Part shown: piece by piece, positions 40,301 to 52,408 of the stretch
Numbering within the stretch: the first letter of the stretch is position 1
How the letters are laid out: every line of letters begins with the position of its first letter
Source: Nymphaea colorata
Lineage: Eukaryota; Streptophyta; Magnoliopsida; Nymphaeales; Nymphaeaceae
DNA: 64,000 nt
Reading direction: 5' to 3'
Assembly: GCF_008831285.2 (NCBI RefSeq)
Contig: NC_045141.1
Location: 24,971,315-25,035,314, forward strand
The notes under the pieces: generated by a model
Databases searched by the model: none
Told to the model about the DNA's origin: nothing
What the model saw: only the letters and a program-made list of their open reading frames with translations
Position numbers and translations under genes: made by a program

Positions 40301-41915
40301 AAAATATCGAGCGCCCTCCCCAAGATACAATAGGTGGGGATCTTTTAGAACCTTGATTTTGATGCTTAGAAATTTTTTTGTTAGTTGCAATGTACAATCA
40401 CTATCAGACTGATGAGATCTTACAGAAAGAGTTAATAACTTTACTCCTTATGGCAATTGGTAGAGCCAAACTTTACTCATTATGGTATACAGGGTAGAAC
40501 CAATCATACATTATCAAGGAAGAACATGGAGTTGCTTCTTTCCTTTTAAGTCCCTTTGTTTGTGGCATAATTAGCAAAACATACACTTCAATAACATAGT
40601 CATGATTTTTTCTCAATCCACTATGCTTACACACTCAATTTGGTTTTGGTTTGTTTCCAGATCTTTGTTGGAAATTTTATAACTTTAAATGTGTTAGGGC
40701 GCTCTGTTACCAGAAACAAAAAGGACAAGAGGTAAGGAATGAGATGGATTCAGAACACCCTCCTGCCTTCTCTCTTTCCTTTTTTTTCTTTTTTTTTTTT
40801 GTTATACATCTCATAGATGTAATAGGCTCCCAATCCACATCTGCCACCTGTGTGGTTGGGGGGCCTGCATGTCTATATGTCTGTTTTAAGAGGATTAACT
40901 CAATTATAGTTGTAAGTGTGTGCATAGACATTTTTGAGACCCTTTCTTCCTGTGACCGCAAAGGTATAATCTGGATGTTCAGTTTTATTAGAATTAACAA
41001 TCTCCTAATTCCTTGCACTTTTGAAACTCAGTTGTATATCTTTAGTCAGTAGAAAATGAATCTATTTACTTCTTAGAAGGGTCAAATTTGCAACAATGTT
41101 TGAAGGAAATGCTCCAAGTGGAGAGTGTTGCACATATTTGTGGTTCTCATGTTTCAATAACTAATTTATGTGCACACAAACACACACATCCAAACCAACA
41201 AAACCTTTTGTACAAGCACAAGCACGCTTGGTGCTCTTCCCCCCACCCAACCGTGCATACACATATCTATACAAGAGAGAGAGAGAGAGAGAGAGAGTCT
41301 ACCTTGGTTTTGGTCCATAATATAGTAGAGTATTTATCTATCTACCAGACTTTTAAGCCATCTGTGTATGATCCACAATATTTTCAGGATTCCTTATCTT
41401 GCCTGTCAAATTCATTTTTGTGTAACAGGATTCTTCTTTTATCTTTCAACAGCCTTTTTTGATAAGAAAGCTTTTGTCTGATAAGTTCATGGTTTTCTAT
41501 GCTTAAGGTTGTTAGGATCTTCCAGATTTTCTGTTCGTAATTTTCTATTTTTTATGCAAGGGAGTAGAGGAGCAAGCTACTCCTAAAAGGTCTTTTGTGT
41601 TTAGTCACTATTTTTAGGTCAACATGTATTGGGCTTTTGGCCTATGTTCCAGTGACTCCTAATGAAGTATTTGTGGAGAAACTGAATGACGATGTAAAGT
41701 TGTGTTTTAGTAAAACAGACTTGCTGATCTCACTTAATCTCTTTTCACGTATTTCTCTCTGCTTGTCACAGAACTCTTCCTGTAATGAAACATTCCATCA
41801 AGATAGTTTGGCTCTGCTCGTCTCTGCTTTGCTAAATGAAAGTGTCAAATCTGCTGTGTGTGCTGATAAATTCTGCAATCGTGATAAATTGAAGCCTCTC
41901 TCTCTTTCTCTCTCT

Positions 41916-41969
<54 letters not shown>

Positions 41970-41975
41970 GTGTAC

Positions 41976-42013
<38 letters not shown>

Positions 42014-42599
42014 TATATATATATAGCTGCATTGTGTTATCCTTTGAACTTGTTAGGATATGTTTTTTGTGATACGTGTTGCTTTTGCAGACCCGCATCA
42101 CAAAGGATGATCTTTGTGATCATGTGTGGGAGTTTCATTTCAAACAGGTAAGCTAAAAAGCCTCAACTTCTTATGGTACTCATGTGGGATTACTAGTTCT
42201 CCCAATGGGTTCCTGTAAGTGTAAAAATTTCGTACCCTTGGCTGCTGATTATGAAATTATTTTGTATAGATTGCTCCAGAGTATTGGCGTAATCTAGACC
42301 CATCATGGAGAGGTACTGGCCCTCCAATGCGTCGTTATTTCCATCCAGATGGCACTCAGACTGCTGACCTTGAAGACCCAGTCTGGGGTGGCCATGAGTG
42401 CAAGTTTTCAATAGTTACCAGCTTCGTGGGTGATGGCAGGATTAGAGACCATTATGTTAGAATTAATCGATGGCCACGTTTGTCTGTCTCACGAAGGCAC
42501 GATTGGAGCTGGGAACTGGACAATCACCTCTACAGTTATTCCAGCGTTCCTGATTCACACAAAGTAGGAGGAACAGGACCCCTGTTTCCAGTATGGTAA
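37380..42599 (+). CDS. F-box protein with conserved plant C-terminal domain
   Basis: F-box proteins bind SKP1 and bring substrates to SCF ubiquitin ligases. Exons: 37380-37643, 39768-39872, 42091-42147, 42270-42599, all phase 0, 251 residues. The F-box is at about residues 50-93 (LGPDVFSMVLDRLDARSAAR, then SLLVSRRWFYAACDD and IWVKELW across the first junction). No LRR, Kelch or WD repeats follow; instead comes a single conserved unit with DDLCDHVWEFHFK, PEYWRNLDPSWRGTGPPMRR, FHPDGTQT, VWGGHE and WSWEL, ending GGTGPLFPVW. I recognise this as a plant F-box family but cannot name the member or substrate. Introns 1 (2124 nt) and 2 (2218 nt) are long; intron 2 holds a compound microsatellite 64 bases before exon 3. 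Confidence 0.85.
41274..41297. repeat. (GA)n microsatellite in F-box intron 2
   Basis: Uninterrupted AG/GA run of about 24 bp. Confidence 0.95.
41895..42026. repeat. Compound microsatellite (CT)n(TA)n(GT)n(TA)n in F-box intron 2
   Basis: CT-rich units to about 41918 pass into about 46 bp of TA, then GT to about 42000, then TA again to 42026. It ends 64 bases before the exon 3 acceptor at 42090. Confidence 0.97.
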
Positions 42600-44213
42600 A
42601 GCTGGACAACAGTGCGTAGAGTCATGGCAATTAGGAGAAAATAGTTTTGTTTGTGTTTGGATGTTACTCTGGAAGTATAGAATGTTAAGGGGCTTTTCTT
42701 TTTGCTGAATGTCAGTTGTAGATAGTTTGAAGCTGTATGTGTTTCTTGCTTCCTCTTCTTTGTCGTACATCTGAAGTTGCGAAAGTTGTTTTCATGGTGT
42801 TTATTGGTGTAAGTAATAGTTTAATGTAGTTGTGAGTATAAGGAAACGCTATAATGTATAGCCACAGTGTGACTATACAAGGTATATACTATATACACTT
42901 GGTTGATTTCTTCTCTCCCTTTTTTCTGTTTCCTTAGGTTCCTTTGATTCGTGGCACCAATGGTGGCATGAACTTCCTGCAGGACACATATTCGTGAGGT
43001 GATGTATTTACAGAAAGTAATATCTTCCAAATTTGAGAAATTTTTTTGTTAAAGTGGCTTGGGTGGGGTTTTCACGTCACTTGTGACAATAAAATTCTGG
43101 AACAGCAAAGTCCCTTGAAACTGGCTTGTCACATGTATGAGCTTGTTCTAGATATCTACCTCTTTTCAGCTTTTCAGTTTTGAAAGATGGAATCTGGTTT
43201 CAAGTAAAATCCTTGGTTTATGGCGGCATTTAGAACCAATTCAGGGGTCGACGCGAGGCTTCCCATCTTCTGGACTGTTGTCATTGTTTTCCCGCGGTGT
43301 TCTCCCGGTTATTGTCGTGTTAAGCCATTTCGAGCAGGTCACCGGTCGTCGATAGTTGCCTTTTCTTCCCCCTTTTTCCTGCCCGCTTAACAATTGATTG
43401 GTGGTGTGCCTCTTAACGGTGTCAACCCAGCCATTTTTCCGTCTTCCTCTCTACTTCCGGGTCTGTTTCTTTGATAAACTACTGATAAGAAACGGTAGGG
43501 ATGGAATCTTCAGCTCAGTGATCGCCGTTCGAATCTGACCTCACTTGGAAAAGTTGCTCAGGTTCTGTTTTTCTAGTGAAAGTTCTATTTCCCAAAGAGA
43601 AAAAAGAGAGGGTTTTTTTTTTTGGTTGGTTCATTTTTCTACTGGAAAGCTGGAGTAGTTTTCCTCACCGCTTCTGTCTTCCAAATTTTCTATAAGCCTT
43701 AGCCAGAACCAATTTTGATCCGCGAAGCATGCCATCGTCTTGAAAAGAAAAAGGAAAACTGCATGTTTTCTTGCACAAGGAGGAAGTATGCCGATGGTTG
43801 GTGGCTTTTAGATTCTAACTTGTGGACTGTTGGAGTTGGAGCATAAAGTAAACGTGGATTCGATCAAAAGGTCATCAGTTGCCAATTTACATTCTGGATG
43901 GACGAAGCTCTGGACGCTCACTGGTGTCGATCGTTGAGGATATTGGACGGCTGTTTTCTTGACGTGAACAATTAGGATGAAGAAGTGTCGCAGCTGTCCT
44001 GCTTGCCTCCTATGCGACAACATATAAATTAGAACCGTTCATCACACATGCGATACAACTTGTTGGCAACCTTACTTGGCGATCAATAGGAAGAGAGTAG
44101 GGGAATGAAGCTACAACAATGGGAGGTAAAGTGAAGCATATAATACAAAATGATGAAACATTTCTTCTTAGCTATTCTCGCAAAACCAGTCCATGTACTC
44201 ATGTATCATTGCT
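42600..44213. other. Convergent region between the F-box gene and psaE
   Basis: AATAAA at 43088-43093 is a candidate poly(A) signal for the F-box transcript, which would then have a 490-nt 3' UTR. The rest contains no recognised coding exon or repeat; psaE 3' UTR must lie just below 44213. Confidence 0.45.
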
Positions 44214-45265
44214 TCACTTGACCTCTTGAATCTCGTCCAGTGCATAGTTATTGGTTGAGACGTTGGCATAGTTCACCTTGTTGAACCGTACAACCACTGG
44301 ATAGCGGGAGTTGGGATCCTGCAGATTGAAATAACAGATCCATTACCAATTACATTCATATTACAACCTTCATGCATGAGAGAAGCCCGCCAACACACTA
44401 TCATCAATCCGAAACACATTGGCATCGATATTATTTTTTTTGTTAGAGAAAGAAAAGTAAAAGCAGCGAATGATTAAGAGAAACTGACAGAAATAGAAAA
44501 AGAGCAAAACCTGATCAACGGCCACCACGGACCCGACGCCGTTGTACCAGTAAGACTCCCTCCTTAGGATCTTGACCTGCAACATAATAATTGTAATTAA
44601 CACTAATTAGAGAGATAAGATGCTATTCTAAACCTAAGTTATTCTGCCAACATCAGTTGTTCTATACTAGTACTGGCTAAGATACCAGGATCTATAGAAA
44701 GTGCCATTTGAAAGAGAAGAAATCCAAGTGGATGAGCCTGAATCTGCTACTTTTCGAAGGAAAAAAAAAAAGCAAAGCGGCCATTGAGATAGGTGATAGC
44801 AATTGGGGAAGTTATTTGCCAAGCTTGTGTAGACTACAGTCGGCTTCAACCACTGGTTGATTTTCTCGCAGTAATCATTGACACTTGATTGTGTTAGCCA
44901 TGGCGATCATGAACTAAGATCATAAGCCCTACCAGAAACGACAGATCAAAGAAGCGTTTCTCAACAAACATAATGCAATGCTGGGAAGGAAATCTCATGT
45001 CAATGATAAGGAACTGTCTCACCTTTGTCCCGCGCTTAGGGCCAATCGGTGGCGGAGGAGGTGGCTTGGCAGCAACCGCCTCTCCCTCAGCAGTGGCTGG
45101 CTTGGCTGGGGCGTCGCCTTCCTGAGCTCTAACCACTAGTTTTCGATGGTTGGCGCTCCTCCGGGTGAAGTGCAAGGAGGTGCGAGATGATGAAGAGGAG
45201 GAAGAGGTGAGGCTCGAGCCCAGCGCGAACGCAGTGGCCGCAGATGCCATATTGCACGTAGCCAT
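44214..45265 (-). CDS. psaE: Photosystem I reaction centre subunit IV precursor (PsaE)
   Basis: PsaE is the nuclear-encoded stromal subunit that helps ferredoxin and FNR dock on photosystem I and supports cyclic electron flow. Exons on the minus strand: 45265-45023 (81 codons), 44576-44511 (22), 44318-44214 (34 plus TGA), all phase 0, 137 residues. Residues 1 to about 47 are a Ser/Ala/Thr-rich chloroplast transit peptide ending near LVVRA. A Pro/Ala linker ([13 protein letters not shown]) leads into the SH3-like core, with [40 protein letters not shown] and [11 protein letters not shown]. All core motifs are present and no defect is visible. No TATA box is apparent in the 100 bases before the ATG, which is usual for nuclear photosynthesis genes; GATAATT, an I-box-like site, stands about 165 bases upstream. 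Confidence 0.97.
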
Positions 45266-46789
45266 GTTAGGACCCTTTCAGCACTCTGTGTGTTGAGTAC
45301 CCAAGCTTGAGCACCACCACAGCCTCAACGACCAAAGAAGATAGAGGGTGTTGCAATTTCCAAGGCGATTGGTCGATTTCGCTGCGCTTTCTTAACCTTT
45401 TCTCTCGCTTTCTTGGCGTCCATGGAATAATTATCTTCCCCAAGGATACTGGCAGAAGACAACTTCCCGCCACTAGGATGCGGCCATGTCAGCACCATAT
45501 CCAATCCCTCAAGATAACGCTGCTTCAAATGGCATGGAAATAGAATGAGGGAAAAAGCAAAAGGGAAACCCAAATAAATGGGCCGTGGAAAACGGGGACG
45601 GGTCGAATTCCTGAAACTGATCCGTGTCCAGTTTTGTAGAGAATCGAGACTTCATGATGTTGGCATGTCTGTATGCGGGCTTGGTAAACTAACAGTTGAT
45701 TCTTGAATCCCATCCAAAGGCAAACCTCACCATGTAAATAGCTTGGGAAGAATTACGGGACATAAGTAGGTGGTAGTTGCATGCGGTATAGCTTGGTAGG
45801 AAAACCTGGATCCGATCATAAACTTTGCGTTCAAACGCCTTTATTAGACCCCACAAAGCAAAATAGGAAAAGCTGGAACTGCATTAGGCATAGATTATGA
45901 GACGAGTAGGTCTACGATGACATGAACCGGATAATGGCATAAACCAGGGATAGGTTACGTCAAGTCCAGAGATCAAAATTCTAATCTGAACGTCTCGAAG
46001 GGCATCACCGCGCTGTTTAAGCGGAATAGGCGTTTAAGATTTAAAGATTGTAAACTGGCGGTGTTGTAAGGCTGACTCCTCAATTCCCGTACCTTTTGAT
46101 CCATAATTTAGCAGCACTCATTTCTCAAGATCTAAATATCTGGATCTGCATATACATCAAGAAACATGAAGCTAAAATCAAAAAATTTACAAGCATAGCT
46201 TCTATTACATTACCAATGAAATAAAAGATGAAACGACTATTTTCAAAACAGCTATAACATTCTGATTCTTTTTAGAGACGTGGCCCTTTCAAATTGACGC
46301 CTAAGTTTCAGTAATAGTTTTCAAACCGTGGCACTGCTCAATGCAGACCTTGGGTTCATCGCGTACTTATGCATCCTTAACGCAAAAACTTGCGATGCAG
46401 AACACAACAAACCACAAGACAGAAACGGTGCAGATGGTGTCTCCCGGCCTTTCTTCGAAGTGTACGTGCAAAAGCGCTTCTCTGTTATGCTTGAACTTGG
46501 GAAAAAAGCAACTTCCACGAACAGCTTCACGTTGATAGCACAAGTGCAGTATCACCCCTTTTCTTGGAGGCTGGCATTGCATGGTTGTACATATTAATAC
46601 CGTTTGAAGGACAAACCTCCTTTTCAAAATGTACATCCCGTGTTGGGCACCGACCCGATACTGAAAAAAAAAAAAGACGAGATTTGGTTTTGGTCAAGAA
46701 TCTCAAGATGTATTCACTATAATAAGCAAAGGTACAAGCAAAATTCAACCAACCTTGATAAGAAAACAAGGTACAGAGAATCTCACTCA
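45266..46789. other. Region between psaE promoter and ING1 3' end
   Basis: The part next to psaE is its promoter (CT- and GATA-containing, no TATA seen). The part up to 46789 should hold the ING1 3' UTR. No coding exon, RNA gene or repeat was recognised between them. Confidence 0.45.
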
Positions 46790-47473
46790 TCATCTTGCCT
46801 TGCGACGCTTCTGAGTTCCAGCACAATCTGAGCAGTACCATTTTCCCTTGGGCTGCTCACTCAGTCCGACGCACCCAAAGTGGAACCACTCTATCTTGCA
46901 CTGTTTCAAGGCACACAAAAAATTATAATTGCATTTTACATCTTTCAGAATTGGGAAGAAAGCAAAGAAAAGCATACATCTGGATTATCACAGGCGACCA
47001 TCTCTCCATAGGACACTTGGTTGCAGAAACAATATGTGGGTTCATTTGGATCAACTGGCAACTCCAGGTCCATGCAAGGTGCCTCTGTGGCAGTAGTTAA
47101 ACGTGACCTGTAATAACAGTCGCTCTGTCAGAAGACTCAGAACTCAGAAGTAAAATGCAAACAACCATATAACAAAGGGATACCAACCAAATCCTATTTG
47201 GGTCCATCACAAGGAAGATAAATATTTCACATTGAAATCTCAAACGTAGCTGCCGATATGACCATAAAAACATGCAAAAATTTTGCAGCGTGGGAACTAC
47301 ATGCGTGAAGCATGCAAGTGAAATACATGAGATTCACCCCAACACATAATATACAGGGCTTAATAAGATTCATCAATATGTATCTATACATTACATTCTT
47401 AGTAGTTAAAGGCACTGGGTACTGGACCTCCAAAAAAGCCTAGGCAGTGCCTAGCTGGCCAAAACCAGTAAAT

Positions 47474-47512
<39 letters not shown>

Positions 47513-50500
47513 TGATGAGAAAGAAGAACAGAAAGAAAAAAGGAAAAAAAAGCCGAAAAAAAGGAACAAAGAAAGGTAAAAGTAGAGGAAAAAGAAAATT
47601 AATGTTCTTAATTTCAGACCTAGGGCCTACGTGCACTTTTGACTACTGCAATCATGTCAACGTCTTTCACTGCCTATGCACTACAGACATGAAGCACCGA
47701 GTGACAGCACCAACATTTATCAAACAAGCAGTTCACATCCTTTTGAAGCATCCAAGTGAGAGAACTAACAATCATCAAACAAGCAGTATGCAGGACTTTG
47801 TGAAATCCTTTTGTTACCAAGCATCCAAAAATCAAGTTCACATGATAACCCACAACCACCTTTAATGCTTTAACTATTTCACTGACACAACTACCAAGGC
47901 ATTCCTTAGCGACCCACCAGAAGACCAAAAAAGCAATCCTTGCATTGTGTTATCACGTAATACCTTATAATTAGACTTTTCCATGAAGCTCAAATCTGCC
48001 AATGGTTAGACTTGTAACATATCATTTTCCCTCTTCCTGTTCTTATGACACCCTTCTAAGGAAGATAGAGAAAGCAGTGCATAACTGCATATTCAGAATG
48101 AAAGACCCAAAATAGGGAAGTAATCTAGGAGATCAACTAGCAGAAGTTTTTTAAGGAAACTTACAAAAGCACTTCTATGTTGTCAAGGCCAAGGCAGCAG
48201 CACCTAGCTGCCTAGGTGGGACTAGGCGCACGTAGGCTTTTTTTTTTTTTTTGGGTTTTTAGTTATGTTAACCATTACATAATAAAATTATGTACTTACT
48301 GACTGAACTATAAGCTTCTATTCCAAGTAAAACTTGAAAAAATGTTCTGTTCTGTTCTAATTGAATAATTACACTTTGTAAGTAAAGCTAAAACATGAAA
48401 AACTGTTCTGTTCTTGCTTACATAACAGAGTAACAGTACATTTCCAGCTTGTTTACATGCTGGGAAACTGTGTTGTTCTGTTCTAGCTGACGCCTAGTAT
48501 GTTACACAAAAGAAGACACGTCATTCTTGTTTACATACTGGACACAGTGCATGCATTTCTTATAGATATCAGTTATAGACCTTATAGAATATTTTATTTG
48601 AATAATTCCAAACAAAAATTGTATTAAATCAGTACACATAATATACATATACATCACAAGTTACAACAGATTATACATATAACATATAATATACAAATAA
48701 CAGATTGTACAAATCAGTACATATAATATACATTATAACAGACTCAACTGCAGATGAAACCACTTTAAAAATTGCTTCAGATTGTACTAGTATACATATA
48801 TAACACATTAATATACAATACGTAAATATACATTATTTCGGATTGCACACATATTATACATTATAATAGATTGTATATAATATGTTTTATAAAATCACAG
48901 GCATATACTTCCCATGGATTAGGCATGTTGGCGCATAGTCCAGCCAAGGCGCCAGCACCACACCCATTGCTTAAGTGATGGACTTAGGCGACAGGTGTGG
49001 ACTGGTGCTTAGTCCACGCTTAGGCGACGCCTTAACAACATAGCTTCTTTCAATCCAACATTGGGGTTCATTATTCATACAACACTAATGGATGGCAGTT
49101 TTTAGCAAGGGTAAGATATGATCGCATTAATATTGTGTGTTTCATGAAATCCACAATAGAAGCAAGTAATCATTGCTAGTATAAAACATGAGTTAACATG
49201 ACGAAAACCACCATACTCCGTCTTACTAGCTCAAGAGTATGGAGTTCAGAAAAACCCTTAAGTTCACTTGAAACAAATAAACATGGCAAAAGCATTGTCC
49301 CTGGTCTTTTATTCGCGACCATAAGGTTTCTGGGCTGGTATAAAGAAGCATGAACTTTTATTTGCCTGCATCTAGTAGTACTATTGGTATTTATCTTAAT
49401 TTCACACTGATTAATACAGACAGGATAGGAAGCTACTCCTTTTACTTTCATGAGTAGCTTTTTTATGAACTATTTTATTTATTGGCAGCACAGAAGCCCC
49501 ACAAGATAACCCTGCACAGCATGTTACAATAAATACATATTCAGAAAAAAATAAGATTTTCCCTTTCAGTTGTCAAGGCAAAAAGCAATTAGATCAAGTC
49601 AGTTACAACCATAAACATATCTATTCCAGGTCTAGATTTCCTTAGAGTAAAATTTATACTTTTCATAAGCCTAGGCAAATTCAAAACCAGTTTATGCCCA
49701 CAAAATTTTTTTCATTTATATTGATCAACAACAAATTTGATTTGAAGTATAAGCATAACTAGACACTTAAAGACCGATTTTATACATGCCAGAATGCATC
49801 TTGATTGTTTAACAAATGAACAAGAGGAAAACCAAACCTTGCTGCCCCAAAATAAAAAACATGGTGCATAAATACATTGTCTGAATAGAGTAAACTGGAA
49901 AAGTATTAGGAAATGATGGCATCCATCAGAAACTTTCAAAAGAAATTTGTGGAGATAATACATACTTTTTACGTCCTCTATTACTTTCACCAGCCTTCCC
50001 AGATCTGACACTGCCCCCGACATTATGCTCTTCCACTACATGGGCACCAGTTAGTTCCCTCTCTGCTCCGAGCATGAAGACGTTTAAGAAAAAAATTTAC
50101 ATAATGACCTAGATACGTCCTTTACATTCAAAGGAAATGAAAAGAGCTGAGCTACATGACAAAAATATTGGACTTTATTAAGCAAGAAAAATTGATGATA
50201 AGTGAGCACCTCGCCGAAGATCTTCATCAAACTTCTTTAAATACTTGTCCAGTTCTTGAATGTGTGCGTCCACCTAGAAATGAAGCAGCATAAGCAATAT
50301 AATTTCAGACAGTGCGTTCAAGCAAATTATAATATCAACAAAAAAAAATTAGTTTGCAAACAAGCAAATATATATGATGCTTGCCAAGTCCCTTTTACGT
50401 TACATGCAAGCATATTTTTCAGAGACACAATTTGACAGGTATGAAGTTTTCAATTGACACTTGAGGTCCCATTGTCTGCAAGAAGAATGAAGATTGTCAC

Positions 50501-52360
50501 CATTTCCTAAACTAGATAATATTCATTGCGGCTAAGTACGCACGAGTCTTGACCAGGTGGACACCTAAAGTACTTAACCATCAAGCCGTAATTTATCTAA
50601 ACATCCCAACATCAAAATTATATAAAGTAGCACATGGGACACTTGCTACTCTGTAAGGCACACATCCTGCCTCGAAAAACTTTGAGACATCACTTATAAG
50701 TTATATCTAACTTTGTGGGCCCACTTCATTCAAAGTCCATAAGCTTCAGTTTGGACTTTTTGCTACAACAATATATCTTCGCTTTTTGTTTTTACTTGCA
50801 CTCCTATCCATGTCATTTCTGTTCTCTATCATTGCCCTAATCAATCTCCCAAGCCCTTGTGACCTTGACCATCAATGGTATTTTTCTTTCATAAATTAAG
50901 TTAGATTTTAGAGCCATGTCACATGGGTGCGGGGTGCAGCGAGAGCATATATATATATATATATATTCAAAATTCAAAGTTTTATTACATAAAATAGGAG
51001 AGGAGAGAGAGAAGAGGGAAAAAGGAAGAGGAAAAGATAGGAGAAGGAAAAAAATGAAAAAAAAAAACAGAAAAGAAAAGAAGAACGTGTGCTGTCAGCA
51101 GCACCCGACTCGGTTTGCCATGTCGAGCCACACCCGAGTCGACGCGGGTGCGCCACCATATTTACCGCCCCCGTGTGACTTAGCTTTACAGGCAGGTACT
51201 TCAATGTCTAAGATTATCATGCAACTTGAAGATCCTATTAGCACATTACATGTAGAATATATGCTAAAACTGTGTAAAGTCCAATTTACAACTAGACCTC
51301 CAAATAATTTACCATATTATAGGCCTTCTGTGCTAAAGAAACCTTTTCATCAGCAATTGTCATACAGCGCTTCTGCTCATCAAGGGCCTCATTTGAGAAT
51401 CTAATATGAGAAGTATCAGGTGTTATATTTCCTGATTCAACTCCCCGGCGGATTTCTTCTACTTCACGTTCACATCGCTGTTCATTTTTTCGTTGAAGTG
51501 CTGCTATAAAGGAAAATAGAATATCACATGATCAATATATAAAATGAGCCAACCATGGAAATATACAATCCAAATCTTGTACCCAAGATCAAGAGCGATA
51601 AAACGTTGGAGAAAAGAAAATGACGTCTGTAGCAAAACAAGGCCTGGCATCATATTCTAAACAATGGATGTAGGCCCACAACCAGAGTAAACAAAAGATA
51701 TGACCCTTTAACAACACTGTCGAAGAATAACTAGTTATGTTTGTGCATAAGTGCATGTGGTGTCCATGTTCAAGACATCACCTTCAAACTTGAAAGCTTG
51801 TTCATTACATTCAATCTCTGTCACTCAGGTACCTTTATTTGGGTCAGGTACCCATGTAGACACAGGTATGGTTGGGAACCATCATGCATATACTATGGAA
51901 ATCAAGAGCCCTTGATAGACACTAAGGTTGTCTTTGTTTTACCGTGGATCTCAGATCCGCAGTGATCTAAGATCCTAGGATCCCAAATCCACGGATTTAA
52001 GTTCAGACACCTCCCACACCCCCCCCCCCCACCCCCCAAAAAAAAAAAAACCAATCCAACCTTCAAAGAATGGTTTTTATTATTTTAACATGTAGCATGG
52101 ACTTAAAATCCATGCTACTAAGATTCTAGGTTTCATTAAACTAAGGATTTCTCAAAACACACCTTTTTATGCAGCCTCGGATTTAAGATATAAGACTATT
52201 AAATGAAACCTGAAGGGTTGTTCATGTTCTGTGTGGTCTAACTCCACCTATTCAGCAAGATTGTCTAGCAAGATTATCCCAGGACTAGCGAATTTCCGAC
52301 AACATAGTTTTCTTTAATAAATTTTCTTTTTTGACGACATAGTTTTCTTTAATAAACCTT

Positions 52361-52408
<48 letters not shown>

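Noticed and set aside
40651-41052. 133-codon plus-strand open frame in F-box intron 2
   Set aside because: Low-complexity, contains a poly-Phe run from a T tract, and shows no family likeness.
41595-42026. 143-codon plus-strand open frame in F-box intron 2
   Set aside because: Its end is translated microsatellite (Tyr-Ile and Val-Cys runs); it lies wholly inside an intron.
50916-51404. 162-codon plus-strand open frame
   Set aside because: Built from the inverted-repeat element at 50914-51183 and the antisense of ING1 exon 3.
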